Below the pieces are notes generated by a model that saw only the letters and a list, made by a program, of their open reading frames with translations, was not told the origin of the DNA and ran no database searches. DNA of 64,000 nt from Micromonospora gifhornensis (GTDB lineage: Bacteria; Actinomycetota; Actinomycetes; Mycobacteriales; Micromonosporaceae), in assembly GCF_016863515.1 (NCBI RefSeq), contig NZ_BOPA01000020.1, positions 1 through 64,000 of the forward strand, given 5' to 3'. Positions 26,336 through 34,466 of this stretch are shown piece after piece. Position numbers and translations under genes: made by a program. Positions within the stretch are counted from its first letter, which is position 1. Each line of letters opens with the position of its first letter.

Positions 26336-26786
26336 CCCCGCCCCGCCATCGGACGGGTCCGGGGCACCGTCGGTGGTCTCGCTGCTCGCGGTCGCCCACC
26401 GGCACCTGCGGCTCGCCGCTCCGGCCGAGTCGGTCGACGCGACCACCCGCAGCTATCTGGACGACGGCCGCTGCCTCGGCTGGTACGCACCGCCGGTGCC
26501 ACGATGGCGGGCGGCGATCGACGCCGAGCGAGTCGGCGCAGCAGTACCGACGGCGCTGGCCCGGCGCTTCGGCACCGGTGATTTCTGGGCCCGCTGGACC
26601 CGCGCCGAATGCCTGGCCAAGCTCACCGACGTCCCGATGGCCATCTGGTGGCAGCGGCACGGACTGGAGGTGCCGCCCCGCATCGACTGGCTGTGGCGCA
26701 CGCTGACCCTCGCCGACCTGGTCGTCACCGTCGCCTTCGTCGCCACCGACCGACCCCGCAACGCCACTGACGGCACCCCTACCTGA
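26319..26786 (+). CDS. short 4'-phosphopantetheinyl transferase-like protein
   Basis: A 155-aa protein whose second half has the PPTase signature FWARWTRAECLAKL, matching the W-[ST]-x-x-E-x-x-x-K core. The upstream metal-binding G-[VI]-D motif is not clear and the protein is shorter than Sfp-type enzymes, so it may be degenerate, or dedicated to the adjacent ACP. The GTG start overlaps the reductase gene by 17 nt; another GTG at 26371 is possible. Position as the fourth gene of an ACP operon supports the assignment. Confidence 0.6.
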   Translation: MLPRSDPAPPSDGSGAPSVVSLLAVAHRHLRLAAPAESVDATTRSYLDDGRCLGWYAPPVPRWRAAIDAERVGAAVPTALARRFGTGDFWARWTRAECLAKLTDVPMAIWWQRHGLEVPPRIDWLWRTLTLADLVVTVAFVATDRPRNATDGTPT

Positions 26787-26951
26787 CGGCGTGACCCTGA
26801 CGGAACCGCCCGGGTGGTGACGTCCGGGTAGCGATGCTCGGGTGACGGCGCGGACCACCGCAGCCGCAGCCACTACTGTAAGTAACAATCGGCGTCCTCC
26901 ATCATGGTCACCGACCGTGACGGCGTCCTGTCGCCCCCTCATGTTCTCTTC

Positions 26952-27083
26952 TGGCCCTTTGCTCTGCTTCAACCCACGCAATAGCGTCCGACCAGGGAAG
27001 TTGTGGTGGTGAGGCTGCATGCCGCCTTGGTGGCTGCTCACCGAGGGTCACTGTTGCGTATGTTGAAGCAGAGCAAAGGGCCA
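26952..27083. repeat. 132-bp long inverted repeat between convergent operons
   Basis: Arms 26952-26981 and 27054-27083 pair at 28 of 30 positions: a perfect outer 22 bp (26952-26973 with 27062-27083), two mismatches, then ACGCAA with TTGCGT. Inside is a further GTGAG/CTCAC pair. The 371-bp gap between the PPTase-like gene and pseI (26787-27157) holds nothing else I can identify. It may be a large hairpin terminator for the convergent transcripts or a MITE-like remnant; no target duplication is visible. Confidence 0.8.
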
Positions 27084-27157
27084 ACGGGCACATGGCGGCC
27101 GGGCGAGGTGAGACACCGACAGTGACGCCGTGGTCGAGCTGCCCCCGGGACGGCCGG

Positions 27158-28207
27158 TCAGATCAGGTCCCAGCTGAGGGGGGTGCCGCGTGTGACGTCG
27201 ACGGTGAAGTGGCGGCCCAGCACGCGGTCGATCTCCACTGGGGACAGTCCGCCGGCCGGTCGGATCGAGCGGACGTTGGCGGCGGTGACCTCGTCGCCGG
27301 CGCGGACGTCCGCCACCACGTAGAGCGAGCGGCGGAAGCGTAGCCCTTCCCGTTCGGCCGGGGTCGGGCCGATGGTGGTGCCGCCGAGTGCCGCGTGGGC
27401 GCGTTCCGCCTCGACCACCAGGGCCGACAGTTCCGCCGGGTTCAGGGAGAAGTCGGAGTCCACGCCACCGTCGGCCCGGTCCAGCGTGATGTGCTTCTCG
27501 ATGAAGCAGGCGCCGAGGGCCACCGACGCGACGGGCACGCCGATGCCGGGAGTGTGGTCGGAGAGGCCTACCGGTACGCCGAACGCCTCGGCGAGCACCG
27601 GGATGCGGCGCAGGTTGCTGTCGGCGGGTGGGGCCGGGTAGGCGGCTGTGCAGGCCAGCAGCACGATCCCGCCCGTACCGGCGGACCGGGCCGTACGGAC
27701 CGCCGCGTCGATCTCGGCCAGGGTGGCCATCCCGGTGGAGATGATCAGGGGTTTGCCGGTGGCGGCGACGAGCCGGATCAACGGCAGGTCGACAAGTTCC
27801 GAGGAGGCGATCTTGTACGCGGGCGCGTCCAAGCCCTCCAGCAACTCGACCGCCGTGGCGTCGAAGGGGGAGGAGAAGACCGTCAGGCCCCGATCGCGGG
27901 CCCGTTCGAAGATCGGACCGTGCCACTCGTACGGGGTGTGGGCCCGCTCGTAGAGCCGGTACAGGTTCTGCCCGCCCCACAGTTCGTGGCCGCCGGAAAT
28001 GCGGAAGGCCGGGGCGTCGACGTCGATGGTGATGGTGTCCGGCCGGTACGTCTGGAGCTTCAACGCGTGCGCACCGCTCTCGGCCACGGCGTCCACGATG
28101 GCCAGTGCCCGGTCCAGGTCACCGTTGTGGTTGCCGGACATCTCCGCCACCACGAAGGGACGTTCGCCGGTGCCGATCAGATGCGGCCCGATGGTGAGCG
28201 TGGTCAT
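27158..28207 (-). CDS. pseI: pseudaminic acid synthase, PseI (NeuB family)
   Basis: A 349-aa NeuB-family enzyme: FVVAEMSGNHNGDLDRA at the N-terminus and KLQTYRPDTIT are of the PseI type rather than sialate synthase. A TIM barrel with YKIASSELVDLPLI and the metal-binding FIEKHITLDR follows, then a C-terminal antifreeze-like SAF domain (about 285-349). It condenses the 2,4-diacylamino hexose released by PseG with phosphoenolpyruvate. The ATG overlaps the glycosyltransferase stop by 4 nt. Confidence 0.93.
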   Translation of the reverse strand: MTTLTIGPHLIGTGERPFVVAEMSGNHNGDLDRALAIVDAVAESGAHALKLQTYRPDTITIDVDAPAFRISGGHELWGGQNLYRLYERAHTPYEWHGPIFERARDRGLTVFSSPFDATAVELLEGLDAPAYKIASSELVDLPLIRLVAATGKPLIISTGMATLAEIDAAVRTARSAGTGGIVLLACTAAYPAPPADSNLRRIPVLAEAFGVPVGLSDHTPGIGVPVASVALGACFIEKHITLDRADGGVDSDFSLNPAELSALVVEAERAHAALGGTTIGPTPAEREGLRFRRSLYVVADVRAGDEVTAANVRSIRPAGGLSPVEIDRVLGRHFTVDVTRGTPLSWDLI

Positions 28208-29325
28208 CGCGTTCCGTTTCCGTGTGTCCGCACCAGTGTGCGAGGTTGCGTGAGGTCGGGACCGGCGTCGGGGCCGGTCGTCGCGGGCGGTGGGGCCGAC
28301 GGGCTGCGTAGCCTGCCGGCCAGCCGGTGGGCGCGGCGCAGTGCCACGTACGCCAGGTAGTTGTTCCGGTCGACCAGCCGGTGCTTGAGCCCGGCCACCC
28401 CGCCCGGCCGGGGGTAGCCGCCGCCGGGTAGGTGTCGGCGGTAGTGGGCGGCGACCCGGCGGAAGAAGCGCCGCCGCAGGTGCGGGTGCAGCCGGTCGTC
28501 GTTGCCGACCACCACCAGGAAGTGGTTCACCATCAGGTCGAACAGTTCCGCGTGCCAACGCCCGTCGGGGTGGTGCTGTCGCAGCCAGGCGAACAGCCGG
28601 TCGTACTGGTCGAAGGCGTCGAAGTGCCGGCCGCTGCGGGTCGAGGTGATCGCGCCCTGGCGGCCCTGCCGGTACAGGTAACAGACCCGGTTCAGCACCG
28701 AGATCCGATTCGCGCCGATCAGCAGCGGATGGCTGAACGGGATGTCCTCGTACCAGCCGGGGTGGAAGCGCAGCCCCAGCTCAGCCATGAACGCCCGGCG
28801 TACCACCTTGTTCCAGGCGGTGTGTTGCACCCGCAACAGCTGCGGCCGGTCGACCAGCCGCACCACACCGGGTGTCCCGCGCAGCAGGTGACTGCTGGCG
28901 TCGGTGTCGCGACGCCCGCACTCGTGTACCCGGAGATGATCGATCATCATCACGTCGGGCCGGTCCGCACGCAGCCTGTCGAGTATGGCCGCGATGCTGC
29001 CCGGTGGCAGCCAGTCGTCACTGTCGACGAACCAGACGTAGTCGCCGGTGGCCACGTCCAGGCCCGCGTTGCGCGCCGGCCCGAGACCGACGTTCGTGTC
29101 CAGGTGCAGCACCCGCACGCCGGAGTGGTCGGCGGCATACTCGCGCAGCAGGTGTCCACAGCCGTCCGGTGAGGCGTCGTCGACCGCGATCAACTCCACC
29201 GTCGCCGTCTCGTCCGCGGGCACATCGCCGCGAATCGAGTCGAGGCACTGACGCAGGTAAGCCTCGACGCCGTAGACCGGCACGACGATGCTCAGCAACG
29301 GCGCTCGCGTCGGCTGATTGACCAC
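28204..29325 (-). CDS. family 2 glycosyltransferase (GT-A)
   Basis: A 373-aa GT2 enzyme: LLSIVVPVYGVEAYLRQCLDSI, then VDSDDW as the metal/nucleotide-binding DxD region. The C-terminal half has the basic, aromatic helices seen in transferases of wall glycopolymers. The GTG start has GAGGG 7 nt upstream. Co-transcribed with pseI, it is a candidate for transferring the nonulosonic acid or a partner sugar, although CMP-nonulosonate transferases usually belong to other families. Confidence 0.88.
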   Translation of the reverse strand: MVNQPTRAPLLSIVVPVYGVEAYLRQCLDSIRGDVPADETATVELIAVDDASPDGCGHLLREYAADHSGVRVLHLDTNVGLGPARNAGLDVATGDYVWFVDSDDWLPPGSIAAILDRLRADRPDVMMIDHLRVHECGRRDTDASSHLLRGTPGVVRLVDRPQLLRVQHTAWNKVVRRAFMAELGLRFHPGWYEDIPFSHPLLIGANRISVLNRVCYLYRQGRQGAITSTRSGRHFDAFDQYDRLFAWLRQHHPDGRWHAELFDLMVNHFLVVVGNDDRLHPHLRRRFFRRVAAHYRRHLPGGGYPRPGGVAGLKHRLVDRNNYLAYVALRRAHRLAGRLRSPSAPPPATTGPDAGPDLTQPRTLVRTHGNGTR

Positions 29326-29556
29326 GCCGACACCCTCGACCGCCAGGGTGGACGGGACGGGAACCAGACATGGCCGACAGCGGTGAAGCGATTGAACAGC
29401 GTGACAGCGTACGGTCACCGATCACCCGGCGAGTGGATCGATCACCGAGCGGGTAGGGTGCCCGACGGCGACGCCGGGTGGCCCCGGCAGCCGATCGGAC
29501 GGGCCAACCGGCCCTGGGGAGGGGAGACGCGTGCCGCCGACGCCGGAGGTGCCCGT

Positions 29557-30681
29557 ATGACCAGCGCACCGGTGGCGGCACCGCCGGGCTCCGCGACCGA
29601 CCGGGCCCTGGCCAGCCGGCTACCGTCGTTGACCGGGCTGCGGTGGATAGCCGCGCTGCTGGTCTTCGGCTTCCACGCCGGCACCATGCGGATCATCGCC
29701 GAGCCGGACTACCAGGCGGTCGTCGGCAAGGTCTTCACCCTGGGCCTCTCCGGGGTGCAGTTCTTCTTCATCCTCAGCGGCTTCGTGCTGGTCTGGTCGG
29801 CCCGACCTGAGGACTCCCGGCGGCGGTTCTGGCGGCGTCGGTTCGCCAAGATCTATCCGAACCACGTCCTGCTCTGGGCGTTGGCCATAGGGGCCGCCGT
29901 CTGGTTCGCCGATCCGATCAACCCCGTCGCGGCGCTGGAGAACCTGTTCCTGCTCCAGGCCTGGGATCCCCGTCCCGGGTACTTCTACAGCGTCAACAAC
30001 GTGAGCTGGTCGCTCTCCTGCGAGCTGTTCTTCTACCTGTGCCTGCCGCTGGTCCTGCCACTGGTGCGCCGGGCCCGGCCCTGGCACCTGTGGGCCGTGG
30101 TGATCGCCGTGCCGCTGCTGATCCTGGCGTTGTGGCCTGCCCAGACCCTGGTGCCGGAGCAGAGCCGATGGTGGTTCACCCAGGTGTTCCCCCTGGTCCG
30201 CTCGCTGGAGTTCTGGATGGGCGTGGCCGCGGCCGAGCTGATGCTGCGCGGGCGGTGGCGGGGTCCCGGCCTGCCCCTGGCGAGCCTGATCTTCGTGGGC
30301 ACCTGGGTGGTCGCCGCCGAGTGGATCCGGGCCGAGTTCTGGGCGGCGCTGCTGGCGGCGGCGTACATCCTGGTCATCGCCGCGGCGGCGGACGCCGACG
30401 TGCGGGGGCGTCGCTCCCCGCTGCGGTCGCGCCCGATGGTCTGGCTCGGCGAGGTCTCGTTCGCCTTCTACCTGGTGCACGTATTCGTGATCATGACGAT
30501 TCTCCGGGTCACCGGGGACTGGGGGACCGGCCTGCCCGGCTGGTGGGGCCCGGCCGCGGTGATCGGCTTCCTGGCCCTCACGCTGGGGCTCGCCGCACTT
30601 GTGCACCGCTTCGTCGAACAGCCGATGATGCGTCGCCTGGCACCGCGCCGATCGCCCCCTGCCGTCCAGCCTGGACGGTGA
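29557..30681 (+). CDS. acyltransferase 3 family membrane protein (OafA-like)
   Basis: A 374-aa integral membrane protein with about ten hydrophobic segments; FHAGTM near residue 47 carries the conserved His, and SFAFYLVHVF near 310 is the late family motif. OafA-like proteins O-acylate surface carbohydrates at the membrane. The ATG has GGAGGT 6 nt upstream. It is divergent from the GT2-pseI operon (231-bp gap) and may decorate the same polymer. Confidence 0.9.
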   Translation: MTSAPVAAPPGSATDRALASRLPSLTGLRWIAALLVFGFHAGTMRIIAEPDYQAVVGKVFTLGLSGVQFFFILSGFVLVWSARPEDSRRRFWRRRFAKIYPNHVLLWALAIGAAVWFADPINPVAALENLFLLQAWDPRPGYFYSVNNVSWSLSCELFFYLCLPLVLPLVRRARPWHLWAVVIAVPLLILALWPAQTLVPEQSRWWFTQVFPLVRSLEFWMGVAAAELMLRGRWRGPGLPLASLIFVGTWVVAAEWIRAEFWAALLAAAYILVIAAAADADVRGRRSPLRSRPMVWLGEVSFAFYLVHVFVIMTILRVTGDWGTGLPGWWGPAAVIGFLALTLGLAALVHRFVEQPMMRRLAPRRSPPAVQPGR

Positions 30682-30788
30682 CTCCACCCCCGCTGACCTG
30701 CGGCCCTCCGGTCAACCCGAATCAGGTTCTTCGCTGCGACACGCCGGGCGGCAGTGCGGCCCGCGGAACCTGGCGGTAGCGTGGCAGC

Positions 30789-31208
30789 GTGTTCCCGGTC
30801 GTCCCCACTCGTCCTCCTCTGTGGTGGTTGGCGCGTCGGGTGACACGGCTGCTGACCGGGTTCGCCGTCGCCGCCGCGTTCGCCGTCGGCGCCTGGACGA
30901 TGCCCGCACACCCCGGCCACCCCGGTGATCTCGGACCGGCGGCGGGCCCTGCCGGGCAGCCCAGCATGGTCAGCTTCGCCCCGTCGACCGAGACGTCGGC
31001 ATCCGACAGGTGCGCCGCGATCCCGCCGACAGTCGATGGACTGACCAGCGGCAGCGACGACCGCCCCGCCGCAGGCGCCGCGACGACACCCGCGTCCCCG
31101 GCGCGGCCCGACCAGAGCGCCGACCCGACTGGCGTGGCTGTCGATGATCAGCCGCCTGCGGTGGACACCTCGGGTCTGCGGTGCGTCCGCGCCCCGCCCG
31201 GCGCCTGA
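30789..31208 (+). CDS. hypothetical membrane-anchored protein
   Basis: A 139-aa frame with an N-terminal basic stretch and one hydrophobic segment (LLTGFAVAAAFAVGAWTM, residues 21-38), then a Pro/Ala/Asp-rich disordered tail. The GTG has no clear ribosome site. The hydrophobic helix makes it credible, but it could be a chance frame in GC-rich DNA. Confidence 0.4.
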   Translation: MFPVVPTRPPLWWLARRVTRLLTGFAVAAAFAVGAWTMPAHPGHPGDLGPAAGPAGQPSMVSFAPSTETSASDRCAAIPPTVDGLTSGSDDRPAAGAATTPASPARPDQSADPTGVAVDDQPPAVDTSGLRCVRAPPGA

Positions 31209-31374
31209 CTCCCGCCCGTACCGTCGGCTGACCCGGACGGCCCTCGCACGGCTGTCCCGGTGTGCCTTCCGCCTCCCGCGCTCCACCACCTTGACGATCC
31301 GGGATCCGTCGCTACGCGGCGACCCGCCACCGGCGGCACCCCAGGCCGCCACATCGCTCCCGCGAGGTATCGAC

Positions 31375-32124
31375 ATGGAGAAGACCGTTCTCTACCAGTT
31401 CCTGATCGACGCGCCTCGGGCCGCCGCCATCTGGTCGGTGTTGCTGGTGCTCGCGCTGGGCGTACTCACCGCGCTTGTCGCCCGGCCCGAGCCGGGCCCG
31501 CCGACCGACCGGACCCCGGACCTCCCGGACCACGACGATGTCGCGGACCAGCGTCGCTACGCCGGTGAGGTCGCCGTCGCCGCGGCGGGCGCCACGCAGA
31601 ACGCCGGACGTCGCCGCGACGCATGGCAACGCGCGCAGACGGAACTCGACCGCGCCTGGGCCGCGTACGCCGAGGCGGAGACCGCCGCCCGACGGCTCGC
31701 CGCCGCCACCGCCTGGCCCAGCCCCGGTACGCCCCGGACCCCCGCCGAGTACGCGGCTCGGGAGCGCTGGCTGCACCACGCCGCGATGACCGCATACTGG
31801 CGCGGCGACCTGACGGGACGGCAGCTCGCCGACGCGCTGGCCCACCGGGCCGGCTGGGATCCCCGACGGCATCCCGCGGAGCAGGAGGTCTTCCTGGCCC
31901 GGGTGGTGCGTGACGGCCGCCTGGCGGCCTACCAGGCGGCCGCGCAGCGGGAACGCGACGCCTGGCGGGCCGCGGAACTGGCCGCCGACGCCGCCCGCGC
32001 CCTCTCCACCGAGGCGTACGCCGCAGCTCAGCGGCTGCGGCCGAACCCGCTGCCGGTGCCTCGTCGGGTGGTCGCCGGTCGGCCCGCAACAGCCCTGCGC
32101 TGGCGGCCGGCACGGGTGGGATGA
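31375..32124 (+). CDS. hypothetical membrane-anchored coiled-coil protein
   Basis: A 249-aa protein with one N-terminal membrane helix (SVLLVLALGVLTALVA, about 20-36) and a long Ala/Arg/Glu-rich helical region that looks coiled-coil. The ATG has GAGGT 6 nt upstream. No catalytic motif; function unknown. Confidence 0.75.
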   Translation: MEKTVLYQFLIDAPRAAAIWSVLLVLALGVLTALVARPEPGPPTDRTPDLPDHDDVADQRRYAGEVAVAAAGATQNAGRRRDAWQRAQTELDRAWAAYAEAETAARRLAAATAWPSPGTPRTPAEYAARERWLHHAAMTAYWRGDLTGRQLADALAHRAGWDPRRHPAEQEVFLARVVRDGRLAAYQAAAQRERDAWRAAELAADAARALSTEAYAAAQRLRPNPLPVPRRVVAGRPATALRWRPARVG

Positions 32125-32228
32125 GCGTCGCCTCCCCGTCCGTTCAGCGGCAGGTGGCCGAAATTCGGTGACCCCGGTCACAGCAATTGCCGAATCGGTC
32201 AACGTGGGTCAGACGTCGAAGACGGGCC

Positions 32229-32248
32229 ACAATGTGCGGGAACATTGT
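32229..32248. promoter_or_regulatory. 7-6-7 dyad in the long upstream region of the C39 peptidase gene
   Basis: ACAATGT and ACATTGT separated by 6 nt, a perfect inverted repeat in a relatively AT-rich stretch, about 145 bp before the riboswitch promoter. It looks like an operator for an unidentified regulator. Confidence 0.45.
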
Positions 32249-32372
32249 CAACGTCCGGTCCGGTTACCGCCCCGACAGGAATGTCCGCGAGCGCTGTCCC
32301 ATTGAGCGACGACAGTTCCGCGATACCCGAAAAAAATCGCACCGGACCAGGTTTAGGCAGGTCAGGGCAGGC

Positions 32373-32401
32373 TTGGCAGGAGCGATACCGGACAGTAGTG
32401 T
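32373..32401 (+). promoter_or_regulatory. vegetative-type promoter of the riboswitch transcript
   Basis: TTGGCA and TAGTGT separated by exactly 17 nt, placing the transcript start near 32408, just before the riboswitch. A 9-bp inverted repeat (ACCGGACAG, 32387-32395, with CTGTCCGGT, 32406-32414) straddles the -10 box and could bind a regulator. Confidence 0.6.
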
Positions 32402-32444
32402 CGGCCTGTCCGGTGCGGTAAATGATCGCAAGTGGCGACGCCGC

Positions 32445-32575
32445 GCCGACCCGCTCAATCGTGATCACACGAACCGGGGAACCACTGCACCACTTGGGGT
32501 GAATCCGCGAGCCACGGCTCGCGGTAGGGCGATCTTCCCGCCCGAATCCGTCAGCTAACCCGGTCGGCGGTGTCG
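32445..32575 (+). ncRNA. c-di-AMP (ydaO/yuaA-type) riboswitch
   Basis: The leader contains the conserved blocks of the ydaO class in order: CCGGGGAACCAC (32473-), TTGGGGTGAATCC (32494-32506), a hairpin CCGCGAGCC/GGCTCGCGG, a GGGCG/CGCCC stem, and CGAATCCGTCAGCTAACC followed by CGGTCGGC. In actinobacteria this class sits before cell-wall hydrolase genes and turns them off at high c-di-AMP. A GGCACC/GGTGCC hairpin at 32636-32649 may be part of the expression platform. The gene downstream is a secreted C39-like peptidase. Confidence 0.9.
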
Positions 32576-32722
32576 GAAGGAGTTCCTGTACTCGTGCAGC
32601 ACAATTCAACACCCCCGATATTCCCCCGCCTCCACGGCACCGTGGTGCCTGCGCTCGCCGGTCCGCTCTCCGCAGCCTGAGCCAGGCCCCACCCGTCCAC
32701 CCCTCAGCCCGTGGAGGCTCTC

Positions 32723-33607
32723 GTGAAGCACACCCTCAAGCGTCAGCTCCGTAAGCTGGCCACCGAACGCCCCTACCAGCTCTTCGCCACGTCGGCGGTG
32801 GCCCTCGTGCTGGCCACCGGTGCCGGTGCCCTGGTCGCCCGGAGCGACGACAACCTGGTCGACGCGCCCACCGCCACCGCCGTGGCCGAGCTGCGCGACG
32901 ACAGTGCGGCCTCGCGTTCCCTCGCGCGGGTCGCTACCGCCCCCAGCAGCGACGCGCCCAGCAGTGCCGACCCGAGCAGCACCCCGCGCAGCGCCGTCCC
33001 CAGCAGTGCCGCGCCGAGCAGCGCCGCCGCCTCGCCGTCGGCGCGGGCCACCACGGCCGACCCGGACGTGGCCAGTAAGAAGGCCGCGCCGAAGCCGCCG
33101 GCGGAGAAGGTGCTGTCGTACGACTACCAGGCCCAGATCAACGGTTACTACTGCGGCCCGGCAGCGGTGCGCAACGCGCTCAGCGCCGCCGGCATCGAGC
33201 GCGGCCAGGAGACCCTCGCCGCCCAGATGGGCACCACCTTCGCCGGCACCAACTCGGCGTACGACACCACGCGGGCGCTCAACGCCGCGGTCAAGGGTGA
33301 GCCGTACAAGACCACGATGATTCCCGGTGGCGCGGCGACCCCGGCCCAGATGGACCAGCTTCAGGCCGATGTCGTGGCGGCCATCTCCGACGGGCGCGGC
33401 GTCGTGGTGAACGTCGCCGGCAGCGTCGTGGACACCGCCGGTGGCTGGCACTCCTTCCCCGGCGGCCACTACGTCGCCGTGGTCGGCTACGAGGACGAGG
33501 GTCGGATGGTGAAGATCGCCGACTCGGCCGACGCGTCGTACTACTCGTACTGGTTGAGCACGATCGACCTGGCCAACTGGGCTGCCACCCGGGGCTATTC
33601 GTCCTGA
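32723..33607 (+). CDS. secreted C39-like cysteine peptidase under riboswitch control
   Basis: A 294-aa exported protein: basic N-terminus, membrane helix or signal (LFATSAVALVLATGAGALVA, about 20-39), a Ser/Ala/Pro linker (about 65-125), then a peptidase C39-type domain with the catalytic Cys in NGYYCGPAAVRNAL and His in GGHYVAVVGY. The GTG at 32723 is chosen because GGAGG lies 5 nt before it. The c-di-AMP riboswitch upstream links it to cell-wall or osmotic control. Its target protein or peptide is unknown. Confidence 0.88.
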   Translation: MKHTLKRQLRKLATERPYQLFATSAVALVLATGAGALVARSDDNLVDAPTATAVAELRDDSAASRSLARVATAPSSDAPSSADPSSTPRSAVPSSAAPSSAAASPSARATTADPDVASKKAAPKPPAEKVLSYDYQAQINGYYCGPAAVRNALSAAGIERGQETLAAQMGTTFAGTNSAYDTTRALNAAVKGEPYKTTMIPGGAATPAQMDQLQADVVAAISDGRGVVVNVAGSVVDTAGGWHSFPGGHYVAVVGYEDEGRMVKIADSADASYYSYWLSTIDLANWAATRGYSS

Positions 33608-33620
33608 CTCATGCTGTTCG

Positions 33621-33656
33621 TGCCGGGCGTCGACCCTTCGGGGTCGGCGCCCGGTG
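33621..33656 (+). terminator. UUCG-loop hairpin terminator after the C39 gene
   Basis: A 14-bp stem (CCGGGCGTCGACCC with GGGTCGGCGCCCGG, one G-U pair) closes on TTCG, 13 nt past the stop codon. Confidence 0.85.
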
Positions 33657-33712
33657 TCGTATCCCGGTCGCGGCTCTCGCCGACCGGACCGGGCGGTGGC
33701 AAACTGCCCGAC

Positions 33713-34456
33713 ATGATCACGGAGTCGGGTGAGCGGGGCGGCTCGCCGGTGTTGTTGCTGTTGCACGGGATGGGCGCCACCGGCGACGTGTGGCTGCCCT
33801 GCGCGCCGCTGCTGCACCAGCGGTGGCCGGGACGGTGGATGGCCCCCGATCTGGCCGGCCACGGCGCGTCAACCCCGCTGCCGGCGTACTCGTTCGCCGC
33901 ACTCGCCGATCAGGTCGCCGCGAGCCTGCACCCCGGCGACCGGGTGATCGTGCTGGGCCACTCGCTCGGCGGGGTGGTCGGTCTGGCGCTCGCCGCCGTG
34001 AGCCGAGCGGTCACCGTCGACGCGGTGGTCGGGCTCGGCATCAAGGCGGTGTGGTCCCCGGCGGAACTGGCCCGCGCCGGTGATCTGGCGGCCCGCCCGG
34101 TCACCTGGTTCGACAGCCGTGACGAGGCGGCCCGACGGTATCTGCGGGTAGCCGGCCTGGCCGATCTGCTCAGCCCCGACGATCCGGCCGTGGCGGCCGG
34201 GCTACGGCAGGTGGACGGCCGGTGGCGACTGGCGATGGATCCGGCCGCCTTCGGCGTCGGCGAGCCCGACCTGACCACCCTGCTGGCCGGGATCGACGCG
34301 CCGGTGCTGCTGGCCCGTGGCGAGCACGATCTGATGGTCTCCGAGACACAGCTCAAGCAGTACGGCGTACCGGTGGTGACCCTGCCCGGGCTCGGTCACA
34401 ACGCCCACGTCGAGGATCCGGCGGCCGTGCTGGCGCTGCTCGACGCCGTCGGGTGA
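33713..34456 (+). CDS. alpha/beta hydrolase
   Basis: A 247-aa alpha/beta hydrolase: oxyanion segment LLHGMGATGDVW, nucleophile GHSLGG, acid near the LLARGEHDLMV strand and catalytic His in GLGHNAHVE. Similar in size to esterases and carboxylesterase/lactonase relatives. The ATG (MITESGERGG) is preferred because the frame upstream runs through the terminator hairpin. Substrate unknown. Confidence 0.87.
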   Translation: MITESGERGGSPVLLLLHGMGATGDVWLPCAPLLHQRWPGRWMAPDLAGHGASTPLPAYSFAALADQVAASLHPGDRVIVLGHSLGGVVGLALAAVSRAVTVDAVVGLGIKAVWSPAELARAGDLAARPVTWFDSRDEAARRYLRVAGLADLLSPDDPAVAAGLRQVDGRWRLAMDPAAFGVGEPDLTTLLAGIDAPVLLARGEHDLMVSETQLKQYGVPVVTLPGLGHNAHVEDPAAVLALLDAVG

Positions 34457-34466
34457 CCGGTCCCGG

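Noticed and set aside
24077-26786. A small NRPS or PKS natural-product cluster
   Set aside because: There is an ACP and an AMP-ligase but no condensation, ketosynthase, acyltransferase or thioesterase domain, and the genes sit within surface-sugar genes.
26908-27093. 61-aa minus-strand frame inside the long inverted repeat
   Set aside because: Both ends lie in the repeat arms, there is no ribosome site, and the peptide shows no domain or membrane segment.
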